The notes beneath the pieces are model-generated. The model worked only from the letters and a program-made list of their open reading frames with translations, was not told where the DNA came from and searched no databases. A stretch of 64,000 bases of DNA from Calliopsis andreniformis (taxonomy: Eukaryota; Arthropoda; Insecta; Hymenoptera; Andrenidae). Position numbers and translations under genes: made by a program. The first letter of the stretch is position 1, and each line of letters starts with the position of its first letter. Shown here one piece after another: positions 34,501 to 46,500 of this stretch. Where the stretch lies: positions 12,542,501 to 12,606,500 of the forward strand of contig NW_027480432.1 of NCBI RefSeq assembly GCF_051401765.1, given 5' to 3'.

Positions 34501-37500
34501 GCGGGTAATAAGTGGACAAGGAGTAAGGCCAGGTCAACGAAAAACAGATGCCGTTGGGAAAATGCCACGATCCAAGAACGTGAAGCTGGTACGCCAGTTT
34601 TTAGGATTGGCAAACTATTTTAGGAAGTTCATTAAGAACTTCGCGACACTGGTCGAGCCGTTAACACGGTTGACCCGTAAAAATATACAATGGCAATGGA
34701 AAGAAGCTCAAGAGAATGCCTTCCAACAAGTAAAAGAGAAATTAATCAAACGACCAGTATTATGCATTTTTAATCCGAATCGACCGACCGAATTGCACAC
34801 GGATGCAAGTTCGATAGGTGTTGGAGCAATATTATTGCAACAACAAGAAGATGGAAATATGGCAGTAGTCGCATATTTCAGCAAGCAAACAACGACCCAT
34901 CAAAGATGTTACCATTCGTACGAACTGGAAACGATGGCTGTTGTGTTTGCGTTAAAACATTTTCGAGTGTACTTAATAGGACTACAATTCAAAGTTGTGA
35001 CCGACTGCCTTGAGAACGACGTTTTCGAAAAAGGATTTATTGCCGTGCATAGGTCGATGGTGGTTGGAAGTACAAGTATATATATTCGAAATTCTGTACC
35101 GACCGGGAACAAGAATGGCTTATGTGGATGCACTTAGCTGAAACCCTCAACCGATACCCCTCGAGGTCCTTTACGTGGATGTGACGGAGGCCGAATGGAT
35201 CGTTGCCGCTCAAATGCAGGACGAACAATTGTCAAGGATTAGAACCGTCCTTACTAACAACGACAAGTCCCCTGAAGTCAAACACTATTTTAAGGAATAT
35301 GTATTGAAGAAAGGTAAAGTATACCGACGCATGTCAGATAATAAAATAGCTTGGGTTGTTCCGAAGAATGCAAGGCTGCAGATATGTAGATTATGCCACG
35401 ATGATGCCGGACACCTAGGTACAGAAAAAACATTAGAAAGGATTCAACGAAATTATTGGTTTGCCGGTATGCGACGATTTGTTAATAAGTATGTGAAAGC
35501 ATGTCTAAGTTGCGGATACTATAAACATACTTCGGGGAAGAAGCAATGTAAATTGAGTGTTATCGAAAAGGTACCAATATCATTTCATATATTACATGTT
35601 AGCGTCAACGTATTTTTAAGAGAGAGTTTGGGACGGATGGCCGAATGGTGATTAGCCTTTGAGTAATTTATGATAGGGTCTTAGCCAGCGCGTGGTTGAA
35701 TGAGGGTGCAGGAGACTAAACAGTCCCGTTGGCGACCGATGGCTGATGGCTACATTGGGCCTCCCAGCTGTCGGGTGTCGTATGACTGTTTAGAAGAAGA
35801 GCAAGTGTTTAGACAAGACAAGCGGCCCGGCGCCGCATTGCTAAAGAATAAGAATATTGTTCCTAAAGAATCTAGCCACAGAGTGGGGAAGGCTATGCCT
35901 TTTGGTAAGAGGACTGTGATGAACCCCACGGCACTTACCCCAGAACCGTTGTAGTAAGCGTGTCTCGAATCTTTTAAAACGTTAACTTCTAACATCAGAA
36001 GTGGGATCATATAGCTTTCGCACCCGCGAAACAGTGGTTGCGATTTGATAACGCGTTGTGAAGCACGTGAACGCGTGTGAGTGTGATATAGAAAAAAAAA
36101 GAGAAAGACATAGTAACCATGGCGACAACAAGTAATCCATCCCTTTTGGATGAGTTGGTTCGTCAGGTTTTAGAGAAGATTGGTGCAAGTGTGACTGCTT
36201 GTACTGCAACCCCGGCTAGCTCGTCTGCTTCTGCTCTTGTAGGAGCGATGCCTCAATTTAGTGGAGCCGATCTAGGAGAGGACGCAAGTATGTGGCGTGC
36301 TTGTGTTGAAGATTTGACGAAGGATGTGCCACATCAAAAACTGAATCTTGCGACTCATGCGCTGGTGGGGTCAGCAAAGAAGTGGTACCAGACTTGGGAG
36401 GCGCAACCTTGTACCTGGGAAAAGTTCCGGGAGGATTTGTGCGCGATATTTGTTTTCGAAAGGAAATTGCATGATCGTCTTTTACGTGCTTTACAGTACA
36501 CGAGTGATGGAATGGCTATACTGAATATGCGCTAATGACGTTAACATATTTAAAACAAACCTGAATATCCTTTACTGCCACCGAGCTTGTGGAACTTGTT
36601 ATCGCTACTATTATAGACACTAATGTGCGACAGATCATGCTAAACGTACGGTACGGAACAACGACTGATTTGCTTAGGGGGATTGCAGAATATAAGAAGA
36701 TCGGGTGGGAGGATGTGAGAGATTCTAAGGGAGAGACGTCTGGACGCAAACGTTGCTATAACTGCGATAATTTAGGTCATACGGCTAGACAGTGTATGAA
36801 GAAACCGCGGTTGGATAGGGGACGTAGTCCTCTTAGACGAATTTCCCCGAGACGTCAATCGCCAAAGCGACAATCGCCGAAGCGAAATCAACCGAGGGGT
36901 GTTGTTACCTGCACTTATTGCTCTAAGCGGGGTCACGAAGAAATAAATTGCTGGATGAAGCAACGTAGTTTACGAGATGGTCAAGTGAGGAAAAACCCTG
37001 AAGAGCATGAAAGCAAACACAGGGCGAACGTTTGCTACTCAATAGACCATAAACTAACGCCTGTTTTGGTACGGGATGTTTTAGTCCGTGAAAGTTAAAT
37101 GGACAGTGGAGCAACCTGTTCGTTAATAAAAGAACGAATAGCTAGGCGAGCTAATTGCAAAATAGTCCCGCACTCGACAACGATACGTGGATTGTCAGAT
37201 ACTGTTGTGAAAATAGTAGGTAGCACTACTGTCATTATAGAGGTTGACAGCTTGTCGTTGGAGGTAGACCTCTTTGTCGTCCCAGATGAACTTGTGCCAT
37301 ACGACCTTATTTTGGGAAAAAACATATTGGGTTTCGGAGGATTGAGGATGATCACCGAATCAGACGGGACAACGAAACTCCAAAGTATTTCATGTGGGAA
37401 TCAGCATTCAGGAGAGACATCAGATTCAGTGTGCTGCGTTCTGGAGGAACTGAACGAAGAAGCGCGAAACGGATTGAGGGAACTACTGGATCGGTATAAA

Positions 37501-40500
37501 AGTATGGTTGCAGTAGGCAATAATCTTCGACGTGTGAGTACGGGTGAGATGAAAATTACTCTCACGAAGGATCAACCGGTGAGTTATCATCCCTATCGAT
37601 TGTCTATTATGGAACGAGGAAAGGTTCGTAATATTATTTCCGAGTTACTGGCAAATAAGATCATTCGTGAAAGCACATCTTCTTATGCTAGTCCCATTAT
37701 TTTAGTAAAAAAGAAAAACGGTGAGAATCGTATGTGTATTGACTTTCGGGCGTTAAACAGAATTACACTAAAGGACAGGTATCCATTACCTCTGATTGAT
37801 GATCAATTGGATCGTTTAGGCGGCGCAAAGTATTTTACTACCTTAGATATGGCGTCCGGATTTTATCAAATACCGATAGCGGAGGAGTCTGTCGAAAAGA
37901 CTGCGTTTGTAACGCCCGATGGACATTATGAATTCTTACGAATGCCGTTTGGTCTTGCCAATGCACCTGCCGTTTTTCAGCGGCCCATAAATAAAGCGTT
38001 AGGAAGTTTAAGAAATAGCATAGCATTAGTTTATTTAGACGATATTTTAATCCCGTCGAAGACTATCGAAGAAGGGTTAGAACGGTTGGACCTGATTTTA
38101 AAAGCTCTAGATGTAGCGGAATTTTCTCTAAATATAAAAAAGTGTTTATTCTTTAAGATAAAATTGGAGTATTTAGGACGAGAAATATCTGTGGATGGGA
38201 TTAGACCTGGTAGTGAAAAAATAAAAGCATTGTTAGAGGCACCGGTTCCAACGAATGTAAAACAAGTTAGACAGTTTATGGGATTAGCGAGTTATTTTCG
38301 AAAATTCGCTCCTGAATTTGCTACGCGAACTGCCTGCATCACAAATTTATTAAAACAAAATCACCCTTGGTGTTGGGGTCAAGAACAAGAGAATGCTCGT
38401 CAAAGCATTCTAAAAGAATTAAGTTCTAAACCGTTATTGATTATTTTCGATCCAAAAAGAGAAACTGAACTGCATACAGATGCAAGTTCGGCAAACTATA
38501 AAGAATATAGTACCTATACGATAAATGTGATTCTCTGGACCCGAGGGTTTTACATTTATCAAGAGAATATTGTATATGTTATGTCCAAGAGAACAATATG
38601 CTTTTAAGAAATCCTGCTAAAACAGCGCAGAGAATTTAAAACTAACGTGTTATGTCAGAAAATAGAACATGCCACTTCAATCGTTAGTATAGAATCAACC
38701 ATTTTTTAGAGAATATGTGTTAGAATCAATAAAGGTGATCTAACGTCGATTTGGATGAAGGAGAAAATAGAATGTGCCAATTTAATCGTTAGTATAGAAT
38801 CAATCATTTTTTTAAAGAATATGTGTTAAAATCAATAAAGATGATCTAACGTCGATTTGGATGAGAGAGAAAGGGATGTACAACCAAAGGTGTGTACAAA
38901 AGCAATTCTCTTTGTCTGTCCTGAAAAGGACAGACGTTTATTGTTTAAATTTTCCAGGGGCGTGCAAAAGGGTGATCCTTGTGGGCCCCCTGAAAGGTGT
39001 GCTTCCCGAGTCAGCGTCTGGGATGTCTGAAATAGAAAATTGGTGGAAAAATCGCGCCGATTAGAGTGCAAATAAATTGCACTGCTTCTCTGGCACCCGA
39101 CTCCAGGTTATTAAAACCGTGCTTATGAAGAGGGGAAACTTCACCCTCGCTGCTGTGCGCAAAGCAGAGAAATGGACTGTATTATAGACGTTCGGGGGGT
39201 GAGCGTATAGAGGCGAGTCGAACTCTTCTCTGCACGCGAAACACTTTATTGTGGATTACCTCGAACGTAGCATCGCGAGAGCGGTGGTAAAATACGTATT
39301 GGCACAAGATATTCTATAGAATGTCATCGTTTGATTTTCAGACTCGTCCCTCAAAATGTCATAAAAATCTCTGGTAGTTTCACCGAAAAGTCCCCTTCTA
39401 ACATAAGTCGGAAAGTGAAAATATAAGAGCTATGTTGCATGAAGGTTACGTGATTCGTGGTTTGTGGCGCTTTGCCGGCGACTTGGGCGGTTGAATATAG
39501 TGTTTTAAGAGCGAGAGAGTAAGGCTAACATTCGCCTTCTCTCTTCACTTTTCAAAGTCATTCGAAGTGATCCGCGGGGCTGAGCTTACGTACATGCGGC
39601 TCATACAATAGTGTGCGTAGTAGAGGGGGAAATCACAAAGTGGTTCCTGTGTCTGTAGGTAATGCTATTCCTGTAACGAAAACTAACAGCAGATACCGAC
39701 CAAGCAATCTTGAAAAGTCGCATGATTACCTTAGATCCTTAAGGCTTCATAAAAATTGCTCTCCAATGTATCTGCAAAACTACTGAATCCTCTGGCTATT
39801 AGTTTGCTATATAGACATGTTAATGTTAAGGCATTATTATTGCAAAACGAAGGCAGGTCGGATAGTACGTTATAAGACATTTTGTGATCCAATTTGTGAA
39901 AATTGTGTGTTTTACACGCTGTTTATCATTTGTTGAGTAAAGACAGTTGCGGACAAAAGTTTCCGAACGATATCAATTTTTGTATTCCATGCAATTTTAT
40001 GTATTTCATTTGGAATTGTAAACAAATGTAATTATGCACATCAATAGAAAGTTTAATGGTCTACAGGAATGCACCGAAATCATCTTTACAAAAAGTATGT
40101 TTATTTTCTTATATTTAAACTTTACATTTTTGCCTGAAATATGGCCGGACAAAAGTTTCTGAACGATTTATTAATACTTGGCAAAACCCGACAAATGTTT
40201 CTGTACAATTTCTTAATGTCTGTTAATGTATTCTTCTTAGATATCCAGGAATCTATTTGACCGATTATAGCGTTAGTAGTGAAATTGGTTTCAAGTAAAC
40301 AATTTTTAGTAATCGCATTCATAAGTTACAAAATGGCTCGTAAACGCATTGACAAAAAAAATGAATCTGTAGTTATAAAACTTCGTGACAAGGGTGAGTT
40401 CTCATTTGCAGTAATTTCAAAGCATTTACAAATATCAAAATCAACAGTTTTTGAAATTTTGAAGCGTGTGAGGAACCCTCAACCAATAAATGAAGGAGGT

Positions 40501-43500
40501 TGACCTTGCAAAACTAGCTACAGGTTAGCGAACTTGATTAATTATGTTGATCAAGGAGAAATTAGAGAAAAATGAAGTTGCACACAACTGAACAAATCAT
40601 GTTTAGGACGGATTACAGAATTGTACGGGAAGACTATCGTACGGAAACTCCTGAGATTCGCGAAAAAATCGGATTATTTGATGTTAATGCACGGACAGTT
40701 CAAAAACGACTTGCTGAAGTTGGCTTACACGGAAGACGACCTGCAAAGAAGCCATTACTTAAAAAAAAAAATATAAAAGCACGTTTACTATGTGACCACG
40801 CTGTACGTGGTCGCCGGGGGGAGCGAGGAAGAAGGTGCCGCCTCAGTCGGGCACCGGGTTCGTGTAGCGAATGAAGGGAGTCAGCTATATCTCGGTTTTT
40901 AAACAGTCCTTTATTGCTTTCTAGTTACGCGCGGCGGGAGAGGCCGGATGCAGTGATGCCAGAATCGTGGGCGCTGGGCGCTCGACGGTTCCCTCACTAT
41001 GACCTACCGGCGTCCCCCACTATGCTTCCATCGATGCGCACACAAGCTACGCGTCCCCTGTACGTGTGCGGTCCGCGTTACTCGTTGCTTTCAGGCAATG
41101 TTCCATGTTTCACGTTGCCAGAGGCGAAAGCTCGAGCAGAGGCACAGAGGAAGGCAAAATGAATCGCCGATCGCCGTCGCCGACGTCGGTCGCTAACGTG
41201 AACGGCGACTCGCGACTAGGCGACACTCTTCAAATCCCAATACTGCAGATTTTAATTAACCCATAATTTTACGTTATGACTTCACGATAAAGTAAAGTAC
41301 TACACATTATACATAGTCTGACACTTTCATTGCTAAGGGGTTACTACGTTCTTGGCGTCAAAAAATTGATGATTTTTGGGAATTTTTTAAGGAGGGAGTG
41401 AAATAAATCGAAAATGTTATTATTGTGTCTTATTTTTGGAACCTTTATTTAAATAAAAAAAGTTTTTTCGCAGACATTTTCCCTATTTTACCTCTATTTT
41501 CTGTGGCTGCAGTAATCTCTGTACCAAAAACGACGACTCCTAATCAATACAATATTTGCCTACTAAAAAGGCACACAGTAATAAAATATGGACAACGATG
41601 TTATAAAATGGTATTTTAACAATAGTCCATTGAGCCAAGATTTGGAATCTTGCAGAAATTATGAAAATTATGCTATTTTGTAGGAAAGAATCAATTTTTT
41701 GTTTGAAATTTCAACTTTGAAATAGGAAGAAAAATATCGATAATGATAAATTGTAAAAACGCATTTAAAGCGCGCGGTGTCAACAGCGTTACGTTTCCAC
41801 GCAACCGCCTAAAACAAAAGAACGTTGATTTGAGCGGGAATAGATGCTACGCGCGTCAGTATTGACATTGGTCATTTAAAGCCCGCGTCCGCGACACGTG
41901 CATCCCGACGTAAACAGCGTGTGTAGTTTTTATATATATTAGAATAGTGCGAGTGCGCGTAAGTGGTTCCGGAGGACTAACATTCAACTAAAGAGGAATT
42001 GCAACTGCTTCAACGATGGATTCTGGACCAGCTAAAAGGTACAAAAAAAGATTCCAGCAACATTGGTTTGATGCTGACGACTCGTTAAAGGTTTGGTTGC
42101 AAACTATTTCCACGGACGAGTCAAAATGCTTCTGCAAAGCCTGCAACAAAGTCTTCGATTGCGGGCTTTCAGAAATACGCAGGCAGTCGTTTACACAGCT
42201 GCATATTAAAAGTATGCAGCAAATGTGTAATAATAATACTGGAGGTATCGGTTCTACCACAACCGGAGAAGAACCGTTACCAACAGAAAACCAAACCGAG
42301 GAGTTCGTCGCGTCCTCTTCTTCATCGATACTCGATGAAAAAATAAAAATAGCGGAGATAAAATATGCCGCTTTTTTCGCTGAACATAATGTTCCCCTTT
42401 CGGTCGCGTCTGATTTTCTTCATCTCATGCAAGACATAGGCAAGGAGCCTAAAGTGTTACAAGGCATGAAAATCAGTCACAGTAAATGTAGCAAAGTTAT
42501 TGCTAATGTTTTAGGCGTTCGCGAAAGGGAACGCATTATTGACAATGTACGGCATACTAAATTTTCAGTTTACGAGGATGAAACCTCGGATTCGACAAAC
42601 GATAAATGGCTCACCCTAGCAGTTAAGTATGTTGAACCATGTCGTTTGTCAATTAGAACCGAATTGTTACAATTAATTCATCTGGATGCCAGCGATTGTT
42701 CAGCAGAAAAGATTTTCAAATCTTTCGAAAATCAGTTGCTGAAAATGCAAATTCCTTTGCAAAATATCGCAGCCCTTAGTTGTGACAATGCTTCGGTAAT
42801 GACGGGTAGATATTCTTCATTCAAGTCCAAGTTACTTGAAAAACATCCAAATGCCGTAACATTGCCATGTGTATGCCATTCTGTAGCATTGGCAGCAAGT
42901 ACTGCTTATGCTACAATTCCCGACGAATGTGACAAATTGCTCCGAGGCGTCGCTTCTTATATAAACAGCAGCCCTAAACGAGCTGCTATTTTCCGTCAAT
43001 TCCAGGAGAGCTTCGAGAAGTCTCCTGTAAAAGTTCTCAAATTCTCTGATACACGTTGGCTCGCAAGGCACCAATGTGTTCAGAGATTTTTATTTATCTG
43101 GGACGATTTAGTCCGATTTTTCTCGGAGCAAAAATTTTCTGAAAAGTCGAAAGCTGCTACAGAATTTCTGTCTTCTCTTAGCAGATATGACATTAAAGGG
43201 TATTTCTATTTTATGGAATTTACCCTCAATATTCTAAATTCTTTTAATGCCTCGTTCCAAAAAAGCGAAACAATGGTTCAGGAGTTACAGCCCTCTTCAG
43301 TCAGGCTACTCCTATTTTTTTTAAATAAATTTTTAAAGCCGGCTCTTCTAAGGCACACTGATTTAATTAGACAGGTCGATTTTTCTTTACCGTGCAACCA
43401 AGTTTCACTCAATGAGGTGAATCTTGGTCCCGAGTGCACAGATTTTTTGGAAGAGGCAACTCAGAATGGAATGTCGGAAGTTGAGGTACGCTCCTTCCGC

Positions 43501-46500
43501 GAAAATTGCTTACGGTTTTACGTTACCGTAAGTAATGAAATTCGGAATCGTCTTCCTCATGACGATATTTTTCTTAAACAGTTGACTGTTTTTAAACCAG
43601 TCAATGCTTTGTTCAGCAGCGACAGAGTTTCCACTTTTGCTGATGTTGCTGCTGTTGCTCGACAATTCGGAGTTTCTAGTACCGATGAACTACAAAAAGA
43701 ATGGAACTTTTTGTATAACGGTACAACGCAAGCCCAAAAAGATGACTGGGCAAAAATGATCTTCGACGACATGTGGGCAGATATTTGCAAATTAGAAACT
43801 CCCGAAAACATATCTCTCTTTCCGTACCTCAAATCTTTAGTAAACACAGTCAGATGTCTGCCCCACTCTAATGCAACTGCGGAACGAATATTTTCTATGC
43901 TGCCCGATATTAAATCAAAAAAAAGAAATAAAATAGGAGCCGATCTCCTAGATTCAATCTGTGTGGTGCGCACATCCTTAAAAGCTAGGCATGAGACTAG
44001 TCGCACCATGTCTGTCGATGACCGACATCTAGAGCTCATGTCAGGGCAGCATTTGTACAAAAATTTGACGCGTTTAGAGATCTTTAAACAGTTGACTCTA
44101 AACGCTGTCGAAAATAGATAATTCATCTTTCTCTGTGTACCATTGATGGACGGAATTCGAAGTTTTTAAACAGTTGCAATTCCCAGAAACATGGTCCTCC
44201 GTACCACAGATCTGTCACCTATCCTTTCATCAGAAAAATTTCAAAAAGGTAACTTATTACAATTATATTTATAATTTGTTTTAATGTATCAGAATTACAA
44301 TTTTAATTGTGTTTGTTTTTTTTATGCATGAACCGCCCATTTGTCACATCGATAAACTGTATTTTTCGATTTGACAAATGAGCGGTTTATTTCTAGTGCT
44401 ACAACGGAGAAAGGACTGAACAACGTGCACGAATCAGTTAAAGGAGTTTTAGGTAAATTACAGAATATTTAAAAAAAGTTTATTGTAACGTTAATATTTG
44501 TTATTATGTTATTATAATTTTGATTATGATTTCAATTATTTATTTCTCTCTTCTTATAGGCGATTAAACAAGGTATAGTTTTCGGAGACACCAATATTCA
44601 TTCTCAAATTAGGATTCCGGAACATTAAAAAAAAAAGATAAGTTTATAGTAACATTAATACTTTGTTCTATATTTTTATTGCAAACAAGATTTTAATTGT
44701 GTATATTTTTTCTTTATATGTATGTAGAGCAACAGAAGTGGTTTTGGCAACATGTGTGAATCAGTTGAAGTTTTTAGTAAGCCAGGATTTTCTCTCGAAA
44801 CTTGAACATCAAATGATATAAAATTAAGAAAAAAAAAAGGTAAGTTAATGGAAATGTAGTATTTTAGGTAAATTTGTTCAACTTATAATTCTGATTTCAG
44901 TTTATTTTTAACGTGAAGTCATAACATAAAATTATGAATTCATTAAAATCTGCAGTATTGGGATTTGAAGAGTGTCGCCTAGTCGCGAGTCGCCGTTCAC
45001 GTTAGCGACCGACGACGGCGACGGCGATCGGCGATTCATTTTGCCTTCCTCTGTGCCTCTGCTCGAGCTTTCGCCTCTGGCAACGTGAAACATGGAACAT
45101 TGCCTGAAAGCAACGAGTAACGCGGACCGCACACGTACAGGGGACGCGTAGCTTGTGTGCGCATCGATGGAAGCATAGTGGGGGACGCCGGTAGGTCATA
45201 GTGAGGGAACCGTCGAGCGCCCAGCGCCCACGATTTTGGCATCACTGGCCGGATGCCCCTCGTGTACGATTCGGAGTGGGAGCCGCTGCTCCTTCTCGGC
45301 GAGTGGGGAGTCCCACCCTGTGCTGCCAGACTGAGGACGCAAATCTTGAGAATTACCCCCTCCACTACGCATACTAACGCACGGGCCGCGTATCCGTGAG
45401 CTCGGCACTTCGGGCAGCTTCGAACAGCTTCGGACAACTTCGGGCAGCTTCGAGAGGTCGAGAGAGAAGGTGGATCGTGATGCGCACTCTCTCATTCTTT
45501 GAAATCTTTAAATCCCAATCGCTAGCAAACGGCAAGCGGCACGCACCCTGCGCGAGCTTTCCGATTGCCTGGATATTTTCAGTTTCCAACTTAGAAAAGT
45601 ATTCTAATGAAAAAAAATTTCGAAAATTTTTTTCTGTAGAAAAACTCATTTTAAGACCCCCTGATTACGTTTTAACTAATAAAAAAAGAGCTTTTTTTTA
45701 AAAACCGCATATGTTTCTTAACCCAATTGCATTCAAACGACTGAATGAATTTCAATGAAACTTTATATCTAAATTTTATATTCACATCTCAAGATCTTAT
45801 TAGATTTAGAGCAAAATCGATGCATGGATTATGATACTTACCTCTTATAATTATATTTATATTACACATATATTTTTTACTATTAGGTGGGAAGATAAAG
45901 ATTTTCATTTGTAAAGTTAACGTAACGCGATTTAGTCTGGAACACACTGCTTGTTTAGAGCTAGGTTTGTTACAGCTAGGACCGGGCAAAGAAATACTTT
46001 GAGTTGGGTTAGAGCTAGGGCCACGAAAGAATTCGAATTCGGTCACGCGAGAATGTTTCCGTTAAGACCTTTTGGAACCGAACCGGAAATAAAATTGTAT
46101 ATATATATATATAGGCTCTAGTAACTACTGTCAAAAGTTACGGGGACGTAACACAACTCAAAGTATCTCTTTTCCCGATCCTAGCTCTAACCAACTCCAA
46201 ATATCTCTTTTCCCGGTCCTAGCTCTAACCAGCTCGAAATATCTCTTTTCCTGGCCCTAGCTCTAACCAACTCGAAACATATCTTTCACTGGCCCTAGCT
46301 CTAACCCAACTCAAACTCCCTTTTTGCTACCTACCCTCGGCCTGCCACCATAATTTTCAAGCATATAAAAATTTTTATCTCGAAAACGAGAAGAGAGCGA
46401 CAATTATTTCATTTAGAAAAATTAATCCACGTATCAAGATACATGATATAAAAAAGATTCAAAGAAATCGGTGAGGAGGCTCTTATTTTAAATAATTACC

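Larger units (their letters stand above)
32116..35596 (+). mobile_element. Ty3/gypsy LTR retrotransposon 1, interrupted
   Basis: A leader with TCAGAAGTGGGAT (32,118-32,130), shared with the second gypsy element at its LTR/leader junction, precedes gag, protease, RT, RNase H and the zinc-binding part of integrase, in Ty3/gypsy order. A candidate 5' LTR end is TTACA at 32,115; the LTR start could not be fixed. The integrase frame stops abruptly at 35,596, where the LTR of retrotransposon 2 begins. Confidence 0.8.
35597..38495 (+). mobile_element. Ty3/gypsy LTR retrotransposon 2, 3'-truncated
   Basis: It begins with a 398-bp LTR, contains gag and most of pol, and ends in the middle of RNase H at about 38,495, where unrelated sequence starts. 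No 3' LTR was found. It inserted in the integrase of gypsy element 1 in the same orientation. Confidence 0.75.

Noticed and set aside
38659..38868. Direct repeats considered as a CRISPR-like array
   Set aside because: Only two adjacent 105-bp units with no spacers, in an insect-type genome.
41066..41266. A protein-like frame repeated at 44,932-45,132
   Set aside because: Its apparent conservation is due to the two identical 336-bp hAT terminal repeats, not to selection on a protein.
45036..45495. Long open frames across the hAT end into the LTR
   Set aside because: They cross a clear transposon boundary and target duplication.
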